DNA of 13,845 bases, taken from the NCBI GenBank assembly GCA_026770615.1, contig MU632291.1:1-13845 (forward strand), written 5' to 3'. The DNA is from Pavlovales sp. CCMP2436 (lineage: Eukaryota > Haptophyta > Pavlovophyceae > Pavlovales). Shown here in pieces: positions 1 through 7,462 of this stretch. A program made the position numbers and the translations under genes. The number at the start of each line of letters is the position of its first letter. The stretch's first letter is position 1. A model generated the notes under the pieces. The model was not told the origin of the DNA. It worked only from the letters and a program-made list of their open reading frames with translations, and searched no databases.

Positions 1-65
1 CCCCCCTCTCACACCCCCCTCTCACACCCCCCTCTCACACCCCCCTCTCACACCCCCTCTCACAC
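1..65. repeat. 13-bp minisatellite, left end
   Basis: Five units of CCCCCTCTCACAC (one with an extra C, one a C short) run from the window edge to 65. They are followed by TCCCTCCCAG, which ends in a splice acceptor. The pyrimidine-rich array sits in an intron of the kinase gene and supplies its polypyrimidine tract. The array is cut by the window edge. Confidence 0.9.
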
Positions 66-75
66 TCCCTCCCAG

Positions 76-345
76 GTGCAGAAGATCCACGCGGTCCTCG
101 GCACGCCCTCCCCCGAGGTGCTGGCAAAGCTCAAGAAGCACTCCAACGCGCACATCGACTTCAACTTCCCGCACAAAAATGCGACCCCGTTCGCCAAGCT
201 GATCGCGCACGCCTCCTCCGACGCCGTCGACCTCATCGCCAAGCTGCTCGCCTACAACCCGGAGGATCGCATCTCGGCGCGGCAGGCGCTGCGCCACCCC
301 TTGTTCCGCGACATCCGCGAGGCTGAGAAGCGGTATATTATATTA

Positions 346-400
<55 letters not shown>

Positions 401-556
401 CATATATGCATGCATACATAAATACATACATACATACATACATACATATGTATAAACATATGTATATATAGGGCTTACTCGATGAATCAGGCGCTCTCGC
501 AGTCCGTCTCTGTGCTAGCACCTCCACTGCACAACGACATGGCTAACTCGCAGGAG

Positions 557-587
<31 letters not shown>

Positions 588-1477
588 GCAGTGGCTCGGA
601 CGAGGAGAGTGAGCTGCTCAGCGGGGTGCGGAGCAAGCCTACTGCCTCGCAGAGCCAGCCCTTCTCGACCTCGCTCCCCTCCATCGGCGGCGGCAGCGGC
701 GCAATCCACGCCCCCGCAAGCTTGACAGCGGCAGACGGCGGCGTGGATGGTGGCGCGGGCAGCCTACCGCCGATCGGAGCCGGCTGCGGGCTGGGTGCCA
801 GCGGTGGGTTCGGCACCGCAGCGCGGGGCAACGGCGGCGGGCTCGGTACGGGCGCGCAGGCGCCCGCGCAGCAGCCGCAGGTGGGGCAGCAGGCCAACGC
901 CTACGGGCACACGACGTTTGCGCAGCGAGCGGCAGCGGGCGGCGGGCTCGGAGGGGGTGCGGCGCTGGGCGGCAATGCGGGCGCACACGCATTGCCGCCG
1001 CGACATCCACGCGTGAACGGCAACAAGCAGGCCAACCTCAAGCTCAAGAAGAACCTGCCAGGCGGGTCCAACTTGAGGCAGCAGGGCGTCTCCACAGGCA
1101 TGGCGGGCGTCGGCGTCGGCGGCATCGGCTTCGGACAGGCGCACGCGCACGCTGGCGGGGGGCTCGGCGGCGGGCTCGGCGGCGGCGGCGGGTGGAGCGG
1201 CGGGCGCACGCAGCCGATGCACGCCACCTCGAGCGCGCTGCACCCGGGCGGGGGGTCGCACGGCGGGCCGATGCGCTCGCACGCGCTCGGCGGCGGCAGC
1301 GGCGCGCACGGGGCAGATGCAGACGACGGACTGCCGAGTGTGGGGTCCATGCACATAGGCGGGGGGCATGGGCAGGCGGGAGGCATGCGGGGCGTCGGCG
1401 GCAAAAAGGTCGGGGGCGCGGTGGGCGCGCATGCAAGGACAGGCGGCGGCCTCGCGGGCAAGGCGCCTCGGCTGTGA
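76..1477 (+). CDS. MOK/LF4-type protein kinase, C-terminal part (exons 76-332 and 472-1477), left copy
   Basis: This is the end of a CMGC-group serine/threonine kinase of the RCK family, most like MOK; in Chlamydomonas the MOK homologue LF4 restrains flagellar length. The first exon follows a CCCTCCCAG acceptor at 75 and gives 85 residues. It holds QKIHAVLGTP, the FPHKNATPFAKLI segment and the subdomain XI block NPEDRISARQAL with its invariant Arg at visible residue 65, then HPLF. Exon 332 joins 472 in phase (CG+G), giving REAEKRAYSMNQAL; EKRA after the domain also resembles MOK. About 330 Gly/Ala/His-rich residues follow, with a basic patch near visible residues 265-290 (KQANLKLKKNLPGG), ending in TGA at 1475. 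ATP-binding and catalytic subdomains lie outside the window. The Gly-rich tail is low complexity and its function is unknown. MOK rather than MAK/ICK is inferred from motif resemblance. Confidence 0.8.
333..471 (+). other. AT-rich intron with (TA)n and (CATA)n microsatellites, left copy
   Basis: A 139-nt GT-AG intron of phase 2 splits the kinase frame between AAGCG and GGCTTACTCG. It holds (TA)18 at 349-384, TG, (TA)7 at 387-400 and a TACA-type run to about 448, in sharp contrast to the GC-rich exons. Joining the exons keeps the frame open and removes the repeated Tyr-Ile codons that the unspliced frame would encode. Its length is the same in the other arm, notable for a fast-mutating microsatellite. 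Confidence 0.75.
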
Positions 1478-1704
1478 TCGCAGGCGCACCTCCAGACAAG
1501 CTGGGTGCTGGACTCGGGCGCCCTGCGGACCTATCGAAGCCTGCACCTACAGTGAATGTGAGCAGACATGGCGGCATCCGAGACTCCGAAACGGCATTGA
1601 ATCCCGGGATGCACTGAGAGTACTCGTGATAATTTATATATGTATCGAAAAGAATTACTGTAACTAGTAAGTTACAACATTTTTTTTTAAAGACATACAA
1701 AAAA
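1478..1704. other. 3' flank of the kinase gene, left copy
   Basis: No gene is seen. TGTAA at 1659-1663 could be a poly(A) signal of the green-algal kind, but no AATAAA-like alternative stands out and the call is weak. A short hairpin, TTTAAAGAC with GTCTTTAAA, brackets the A-run at about 1687-1715 and overlaps the edge of the candidate transposon. Confidence 0.3.
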
Positions 1705-2669
1705 AACGTCTTTAAACCCCTATTATATTGGCATGTACCCTATTGCTGGCACTTTTGCGCGAACGTAGCTCACGTTTGAACAGCTAAGAGTTTTGCGGCG
1801 GGAGTTGGAGCGCCGGATAGCCCAAGTCAAGGTGCGACCGCCAAGCCAGCAAACGTCCCTGTCCGACCTTTTGGCCCGCCGCTAGAGCGCGCCGCGCGTT
1901 GCACCTATCGCGAATCAGAAAGTTTGGCCGTGATTTCGACTCAAATATCTCTTTGTGCAAGAACGAGAACTGCCACTGAGCTCGCTCATGGATCCTAGCA
2001 TTCCCTGTGAGCTAGCGGTCACGCCAATGCCGGTACCGTTGCAATATCTTGAGAACTTGCGGAGCCATTTTCTGCGGGATGTTCACCAAAAACAACAGCA
2101 TATTTTTACAACCACCCCAAAGTAAGCCAAGGCTTGACCGAGGACATGTCCAGACCTTGGGTGGGGACTGGCGAGGCGCCTCTACGTCACAGCCGAACCA
2201 CCGCGGAGGTCGCCGAGCGCATGGCCGGGTGCGTGGCGGTCGCGCGTGCGGCCGAGCTCGAACAAGCTGGAGGCCACCTGCTAGGCTACACTACCTCGTC
2301 CGCGAGTTCATCGAGGAGTGGAAGGGGGGCAGCAAGCCGTGGCCCCCGCCGAGGGGGTGATAGGCGGGAGTGCCCCCACGCTCCCGCTCGCCGCCGGCCA
2401 GCTTTGGGTGCCTCCAGGCCCTCGGATGGGCGTTGGGGCCAATGTGCCAACAATAGGTCCCGTTTTGGTGGGGTTTACCTCTCTACAGCTCACTTGACAT
2501 GAGTTGTAGCAACGTGTGGTGGGCTTGTCCGAATAGGCCAGGCTTCCAAGGGCACCTCAGCAACACCCCTGGCTATCCCATAGGCCATCAAGCGCCCTCC
2601 CCCGACCCTTTAAAACTCAGCTGTGCCCTGATTTACCCGAAAAGTGTCAATAATAGGGGTTTAGACGTT
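1705..2669. mobile_element. candidate non-autonomous DNA transposon (MITE-like), left copy
   Basis: The ends are imperfect inverted repeats. Left 1705-1733 contains AACGTCTTTAAACCCCTATT; right 2645-2669, reverse complemented, contains AACGTCTAAACCCCTATTAT. Just inside the left end lies CCCTATTGCTGGCACTTTT (1738-1756), whose inverted relatives occur at 2640-2659 and 2439-2457. I see no transposase and no clear target duplication. The GC-rich interior (about 2130-2500) has open frames, for example one with RTTAEVAERMAG and another ending near VREFIEEWKGG; they may be one broken coding fragment or chance. Boundaries are approximate. Confidence 0.4.
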
Positions 2670-3260
2670 ACTGACTAACTAATCAATATATTTTTCTGAG
2701 AAAAATTGCACTGCACCCCCTCGTGCGCGTGCCTGTTCTTGTCGCACTCGAGGATGACGACGTTTGCATCTCTAATTGTGGCAATATTTCCAACTAAGAA
2801 AAACGCATCAACTCATCGCAAAAACGTAACGCTAATTCTTATTGCCGGCGACCCCATGATTTCAGGTAACCCCTTCATTCAGGATTAGTCACAGTAAATT
2901 AGTGGCCTCATACCTCTCGACCCGAAAAGTAGCTTTAAACCCTGAGCGACGTCGCACATGACGAAACACATCTTTAAATCTACGCCAAAATGTTTTAGTC
3001 AGATTCTTTGACTGATAATTTCTACTAGCGTCGAGCACTGCATCAATGAAAAGCTTCCCGCGTAAGTTACGAGCGAGGACAGTTTCGATTTCGAGGGTCA
3101 TTTTTGAGCTGTCCTCGGTCATCGCGGTGTCTTTCCCGTAACTTTTGTGATTTCCCGGTGTTGGGCGTGGATGGCCGTTTTGGGGCTCTCGGACGTGGCT
3201 CGGGGGGTATCTCGGTGGGCTGTCCTCGGTTTTGGCTGAGATCTTGATTGTTACGATTGC
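2670..3260. other. interval without a recognised gene, left copy
   Basis: About 590 bp of mixed composition, AT-richer up to about 3100. The minus strand is open here as the tail of a long frame that starts inside the GGACACATTG array; its last 70 or so codons are not repetitive and are Lys/Arg-rich (KNLTKTFWRRFKDVFRHV at about 2950-3000). I do not recognise it. No splice-supported model, RNA gene or promoter could be defended. Confidence 0.3.
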
Positions 3261-3758
3261 GGACACATTGGGCATTCGGGGGCGGGGTGAGTGGCGGACA
3301 CATTGGTCGTTTGGGGGGACGGGGTGGGATGTAGGACACATTGGGCATTTGAGGGCCGGGGTGGGCGGTGGGCACATTGCAAATCGTGGAGGAGCTCGGG
3401 TGATGGACACATTGGAGATCGTGGAAGAGCTTGGTCGGCGGACATTTTGGATATCATCGTAGCGTTCCGTTTGCGGACACATTGGAGATGGGTGGGGCGG
3501 GGCGGATGAAGGACACACTGGACATGGGTGGGACGGGTGGATGAAGGACACATTGGACATGGGTTGGATGGGTGGGTGGCGGACACATTGCAGACCGTGG
3601 AGGAGCTCGGGTGGCGGACTCATTGGAAATCGTGGATGAGCTCGGTCGGGCGGGCACATTGCGGATCGTGGAAGAGCTCGGTCGGGCGGGAACATTGCGG
3701 ATCGTCGTAGCGTTCCGATTGCGGACACATTGGGCATGAGAGGAACGGGCGGGTGGTG
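3261..3758. repeat. tandem array of about 36-bp units, core GGACACATTG, left copy
   Basis: Fourteen units of 35 to about 39 bp start with GGACACATTG or a one- or two-base variant (GGGCACATTG, GGACTCATTG, GGGAACATTG). The remainder falls into recurrent types: one with ATCGTGGAGGAGCTCGG, one with ACATGGGTGGGACGGG, and one with ATCGTAGCGTTCCG seen twice. The first and last units both carry GATTGCGGACACATTGGG. Units abut and vary throughout, so this is a diverged minisatellite, not a CRISPR array. The C-rich strand is free of stops in overlapping frames. Confidence 0.88.
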
Positions 3759-3838
3759 GGACGCGGACGGACATCGTGGGCACGGACGGGCACAGGCGGA
3801 CATCGCGGACACGGGTGGACATCGCGGACGACGGGAGG
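3759..3838. repeat. short-period GGACATCG repeat, left copy
   Basis: Directly after the 36-bp array, GGACATCG recurs at irregular short spacing among GGACGG and GGACACGGG pieces. It looks like a degenerate extension of the array. Confidence 0.6.
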
Positions 3839-4016
3839 GTGGTGCGCAGTTTCAGAAAACCGCAAGGCCCGCGAGAAAAAACCCGGGAGGCAAAGCCCGC
3901 GAGAACGCGATAACTCGGGGTAGCTCTGAGATGCCCTGGCTTCGAAGGAAACTCTTTAACTCACGAGTAGTTAAAGAAACGAGGCTTGCCTGAAAGAGCA
4001 ACCCAAAATCCTCGCC

Positions 4017-4646
4017 ATGCGTTATTCGCCCAAGATATTTTTCTCGGGTAAGTACATAACCTACAATGCACAGCCGCCACGAGATGACTGTACGCAATCG
4101 GCTCGGGGTTGTGCCCGGAGACGCGTCGGGTGCATCGATCGTGTGCAAAGCCTGCTCTGAGCTCAAGACCGCGAATGAGATGAACCACCGGCGTAGGCGG
4201 ACAGGCGAGATCACCTTGACTTACAATTGCTGTTTGTGCTACCGTTTGCAGGCTCGCGTACGCTCGGCTCGCCATCGTATCTCGCACGACGCATCGATCG
4301 GCATGAAGCTAGCCTTCGATTTGCTCGACAGATGCTATCTTTGAGGAGATCGGTAAGCATTCCTTTCCGCAAATTCCTGGTCCCACAAAAAATGCTCGGT
4401 GCGTTTAAATCCCGAAATAAAAATCTCACGTATTGATATAGACATCCCATCATGCCATCATCTCAGCTTCGCTCGGCTCTCCGCAAGCTGCCGCGCCACG
4501 CTCGCCCGTACCACCCGGCTGTGCAATGGCGCATCGAGGTATTCAAGAATCTTTACATGCTCTACGGGCGGGAAGCGCCAGACCTCAAGCCGAACCCGAA
4601 TCGAAGCGCGCTCACCTACCTCGATTCAGAACAATCAGGAAGTTAG
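4017..4646 (+). CDS. possible three-exon small gene (4017-4047, 4252-4352, 4467-4646), left copy
   Basis: A strong donor GTAAGT at 4048 and acceptor TTTGCAG ending at 4251, then donor GTAAGC at 4353 and acceptor ATCTCAG ending at 4466, join three segments without breaking the frame. The product has 104 residues, from MRYSPKIFF to the TAG at 4644. Exon 3 is the best-supported part: GC-rich at third positions and containing HPAVQWRIEVFKNLYMLYG. Exon 2 has weaker codon bias in this frame than in the zinc-ribbon frame, so exon 3 may belong to another transcript. I recognise no family. Confidence 0.3.
4066..4344 (+). CDS. possible 92-aa CxxC/CxxC zinc-ribbon-like protein, left copy
   Basis: An ATG-initiated ORF with an in-frame stop just upstream (4057). 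It carries C27-K-A-C30 followed by SELK, and C55-C-L-C58 followed by an Arg-rich helix-like stretch. The pattern CxxC, Lys, about 24 residues, CxxC resembles small zinc ribbons common in HNH-associated and uncharacterised algal proteins. Third positions are mostly G/C, in line with coding use in the kinase exons. The function is unknown. It cannot coexist on one transcript with the spliced model 4017-4646, whose first intron would remove both CxxC pairs. Confidence 0.33.
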   Translation: MHSRHEMTVRNRLGVVPGDASGASIVCKACSELKTANEMNHRRRRTGEITLTYNCCLCYRLQARVRSARHRISHDASIGMKLAFDLLDRCYL

Positions 4647-4650
4647 TTGC

Positions 4651-4687
4651 AGATTCGTGAATGGGGCGCCGCCCCATTCACGAATCT
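4651..4687. repeat. perfect hairpin, 17-bp stem and 3-nt loop, left copy
   Basis: AGATTCGTGAATGGGGC at 4651-4667 pairs exactly with 4671-4687, leaving the loop GCC. It lies 4 bp after the stop at 4646 and about 95 bp before the Pro-rich ORF start. It could be an RNA hairpin in a 3' end, a cruciform-forming site or a small mobile-element relic. Confidence 0.9.
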
Positions 4688-4782
4688 ACGTCGAACTTTT
4701 CCGTGTCAAGTCTCAATTAGGGAATCATGACTTTCTTTTCGCTTCCGAACGCTGAGAATCGGAAATTTTAGTTATTTTTAGT

Positions 4783-5223
4783 ATGTTGTCGACCCTAGAG
4801 GCACACGTGCAGCATGAGCCCATACCCCCAAAAGACACCAGTGCACAGACAACTCCTGCCAAACGAAGACGCATGACGCGCAACCAACCTCCGAATAACG
4901 AAGACTCATTACCAGGTGCAGACCCGACCATACCCCCTATGCAGCCTAAGCCCACCCTCAGGCCCAGCCGAGGCCAGCCACGCTTACGCATACCAATCAT
5001 GGAAAATCAAATCCAGAAGAGACCGCCTCGAGTCATACCCTCAAAGCGCATCCAAAAGAGACCCTCCCGAGCCACACCCTCAGCACTACCAGCAGCAGCC
5101 AGTCCCACCATACATCATGAACCCAAAACAGGACCAGCCAGTCCCACCAGACACCACGAATCCGCAGCAGGCCCGTCAAACAAGCACGCAATAATCCCGG
5201 ACAAGTCCGTCAAATTCTGTTAG
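4783..5223 (+). pseudogene. Pro-rich, internally repeated protein, N-terminal half, cut at the LTR junction (left copy)
   Basis: The ATG at 4783 opens a frame rich in Pro, Arg, Gln and Ser. It contains the nuclear-localisation-like AKRRRMTRN and two tandem duplications at protein level: QIQKRPPRVIPSK/RIQKRPSRATPSA and SPTIHHEPKTGPA/SPTRHHESAAGPS. The last residue shared with the right copy is Phe at 5214-5216; two codons later the LTR sequence supplies TAG (5221-5223), giving 146 residues against 247 in the right copy. P94 here is Leu in the right copy; the other difference (4821, codon 13) is silent. I recognise no family. The intact version could be a nucleic-acid-binding or gag-like protein, by composition only. 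Confidence 0.45.
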
Positions 5224-5590
5224 CATTTGTGTGCGCTCTTGAGCGTGGACAGATGTGTGTGAGTACTCGAGGGTATATATATATAGCGGTTTAGCATGGT
5301 TCAACAGGTGTTGTTCACTTAATGAGTACTCGAGGGTACTCACAGGGAGTTTTATTGGATAGTTATCCTTTCCCCCATTGCGACGACACACTTCCGGTCG
5401 GCGGCATTCGTCGGCGGGGTTAAGAAGTCTCTCTACCCAACTATCGGAAGTGGACTCATAGAGTCCAGGAAGAGTCCTGGATGAGAATATTCCTAACCGT
5501 ACCTAGAGATTTTAGGGATCGCCCTATAAAACTCGATTATCCATATTTGCTTGTGCAAGTTTGTACATTAGATAAGTCATCTCCGCAGGG
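5218..5590 (+). promoter_or_regulatory. putative 5' LTR with TATA box
   Basis: TGTTAG is a typical LTR start. The stretch contains a 15-bp direct repeat GAGTACTCGAGGGTA (5261-5275 and 5324-5338), the second forming a small hairpin with GTACTC, and TATAAAA at 5525-5531. With no second LTR for comparison, the 3' end and transcription start cannot be placed. Confidence 0.45.
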
Positions 5591-5650
5591 CGCCTCGAGC
5601 TCGAGCCGCGCACCTGTACTCAGCAGATACCGTAACTTGCCTGTTGTGTG

Positions 5651-6694
5651 ATGCCGAGAGAGGTATTTTCCAACATGTCGACATACCGGGGGGGCGTGCT
5701 TAAGTTTAAGCTGCCTCCTGGGTTGACCTCCAACTCGGATCCTTTTGACAAAGTGATGACGGACATCATCTCCAACGACCAGCCGCAGCTCTTGCCGGAG
5801 AAGGTTAGCCAGCTGCTGTACGAGCAGCACCTAGTGCACGCGAGCGTGCACGTGAGCGCGTGGGCGTCCGTGCACCGCAAGGTGGGAGATGCCCAGGGCG
5901 AGCTGATCTCGACCAAGATCTTCGGCTGGGACAAGGACGGGACTACGCCGACGTGCGCGGACTACGTGGAGTTCGCTGAGCAGTTCGAGAGCAAGCTCGG
6001 GGACAAGTTCGAGAAGCGTCTCGATGATGTCCGACACCTCTCCAAGATGATCGAGCTCAACGCGCTCACCGCCGAGAGTTAGACTAAAGAGAGGGAGATT
6101 AAGGTTAGCAGCACGCTAGCCAAGATCATCTCGGAGTTCGACCTCAAGTTTGAGGCGAAGCTCGCGAATATCAAGGCGCATTGCGCTCTCCAGCGGACAC
6201 CGACCGAGAGCGTGAAAATGCCGTCGCAGCACGAGCCGCTCGCGCCACTCGAACGGCTGCGGCAGCACAAGCGGACACTCGAGCTCGAGCCAGAGCCGAA
6301 CGGAGAGGTGCTGTGCCCTCTGCCTATATCTACCCACACACTATCCGCAATCTATAAGAGCAAGTTAGTCCTTCTAGTAGTCAGGGCGGATGAGGTGTGG
6401 GGAGAGGCAGAAGGGGTGACGCGGCAGGTAAAATCTGTACGGTACGCCGTGAAATCTATTTCTCCAGTAGACAAGTTCTTTCTGCTGGCAGAGGTGGACA
6501 GTCTTTTGGCTGACTGTGACGCGGTGGTAGCCGCACGGGGGAGACACGAGGAGAATAAGACTTCTTCCGAGGACTACAAGGTGGGCCTCGACTTGCTGAC
6601 TTTGGGGAAGAAGAACAAGCCTTTGTGGACGCCGGAGGCCGAGAAGAACAACTTCGCCGAGCCTGATGAGAGTTGCTCAACAAGAAAGACCTGA
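5651..6694 (+). pseudogene. gag-position ORF with one in-frame TAG
   Basis: From ATG 5651 (or 5675) the frame is open for 143 codons, meets TAG at 6080-6082, and stays open in the same frame to 6692, 348 codons in all. Residues after the start (KFKLPPGL, DKVMTDIISNDQPQLLPEKV) and the Lys/Glu-rich middle (ISEFDLKFEAKLANIKAHCA) suggest a helical capsid-like protein, but I recognise no family and see no CCHC knuckle. Position before the pol remnant supports gag. The last codons (PLWTPEAEKNNFAEPDE) look like copia reverse transcriptase C-terminus, so the internal deletion joins gag to pol somewhere upstream of about 6640. The TAG may be a nonsense mutation or, less likely, readthrough. Confidence 0.5.
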
Positions 6695-7440
6695 AGATGT
6701 ACCAGGAGATCACAGGTGCGATCATGTTCGCCATGACGACATGCCGACCCGACCTTGCGCACGCCACCAACTCGCTGGCAAGGCGAATGAGCACACCAAG
6801 GGTGTGCAATATGCTCAGCGCCAAGCGGATGCTGAGGTACCTGAAGGGCACCCTGCGCCTAGGACTGCTCTTCCGCTGCGAAGCGGACAGTGTACATCCC
6901 GGCCTCTCGCCGTTCACTGACGCCGACTGGGCCAACGACAAAGTGGAGCGGCGCTCCACTACCGGGTACATAGTTATGTACAACGGCACGCCCATCGCGT
7001 GGCACTCAAGCCTGCAGTCGGTCATTGCACTTTCGACTTGCGAGTCCGAGTACATCGCCCTCAGCGAGTGCCGCCGCGAGCTGGCTTATCTTCGAGGGCT
7101 GGCGTCTTTCCTCCATCAGCCGGAGACAGGCCCCACCACCATCTACGAGGATAACCAGGGCACGATCGACCAGGGCACGATCGACCTGGTCAAGAACCCG
7201 GTCCATCACAAACGATCGAAGCACATCGATGTGAAGTTTCACTACATCCGTGTTGCGCACGAGAATGGGTGTTCTCATCCTTCATTCCCCACCAAATTGA
7301 GATATAATTTTAGAATGACGTGTCCTATGACAGCTCGCCTGGAGACAACGATCTTTTCAGTCCGAAGTCTCAGGGAGGGGTCCGCAGTAGGCCTCTCAGT
7401 ATACGAACAAATGGTGAGGGTTGGTTCCAACCCCCACTAA
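6670..7440 (+). pseudogene. copia reverse transcriptase C-terminus and RNase H
   Basis: The frame begins after a TGA at 6667 with LLNKKDLKMYQEITGAIMF, then CRPDLAHATNSLARRMS and RMLRYLKGTL, the standard copia sequence after the reverse transcriptase palm. RNase H motifs follow: DADWAND (6919 on), RRSTTGY, STCESEYIAL (7033 on), YEDNQG (7144 on) and HHKRSKHIDVKFHYIR, with the acidic catalytic residues kept. QGTID is duplicated by a 15-bp tandem repeat (7156-7170, 7171-7185). After VAHENG (about 7267) the expected ADxLTK ending is missing; only SFPTKLR recalls it, and the rest to 7440 is probably not copia. It is one frame off the upstream ORF, consistent with loss of one base near 6670. Confidence 0.85.
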
Positions 7441-7462
7441 CCCCCACCATCCTGGCGGATCA

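Larger units (their letters stand above)
1..5217 (+). repeat. left arm of a 5217-bp inverted repeat
   Basis: Every feature in this arm recurs in reverse complement at 8629-13845, at the mirror coordinate 13846-x. No net indel is present. Reading both copies side by side I find two substitutions only: C at 4821 (A at 9025 on the plus strand) and C at 5063 (A at 8783). Homology ends after CAAATTC at 5211-5217; the next base differs and the left side continues with TGTTAG. The outer edge lies in a minisatellite and may continue beyond the window. It may be a real inverted duplication or an assembly fold-back; both remain open. Confidence 0.97.
5218..7300 (+). mobile_element. internally deleted Ty1/copia retrotransposon relic
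   Basis: The element starts with TGTTAG at the point where the arm homology stops. The order LTR-like leader, gag-position ORF, reverse transcriptase C-terminus and RNase H is that of copia elements. Protease, integrase and the catalytic part of reverse transcriptase are absent, so an internal deletion of most of pol has occurred. No primer-binding site matching the usual initiator-Met tRNA end, polypurine tract or 3' LTR is visible, and RNase H similarity fades near 7270-7300. It could not move by itself. The right limit is approximate. Confidence 0.75.

Noticed and set aside
487..1546. Long minus-strand ORFs opposite the Gly-rich kinase tail
   Set aside because: They are shadows of GGC/GGG-rich codons (Pro/Arg/Ala-rich text) on the opposite strand of a frame supported by splicing and homology.
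2134..2502. ORF inside the candidate transposon as a transposase
   Set aside because: The start is TTG, no catalytic DDE pattern or zinc finger is seen, and another frame looks equally coding-like.
3261..3758. CRISPR-like spacing of a conserved core about every 36 bp
   Set aside because: The conserved part is only about 10 bp, the intervening parts recur as families instead of being unique, and the setting is eukaryotic.
2889..3812. 307-codon minus-strand ORF (and its mirror at 10034-10957) with a 12-residue repeat
   Set aside because: Most of it is the 36-bp minisatellite, which is stop-free in several frames. Units of varying length shift the repeat between frames, as expected without coding selection. 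The non-repetitive tail resembles nothing I know.
3954..3976. CTTTAACT/AGTTAAAG hairpin as a possible tRNA arm
   Set aside because: An 8-bp stem with a 7-nt loop, but no acceptor, D or T arms around it.
5560..5650. Copia primer-binding site
   Set aside because: No match to the usual initiator-Met tRNA end could be found, and the LTR end is unknown.
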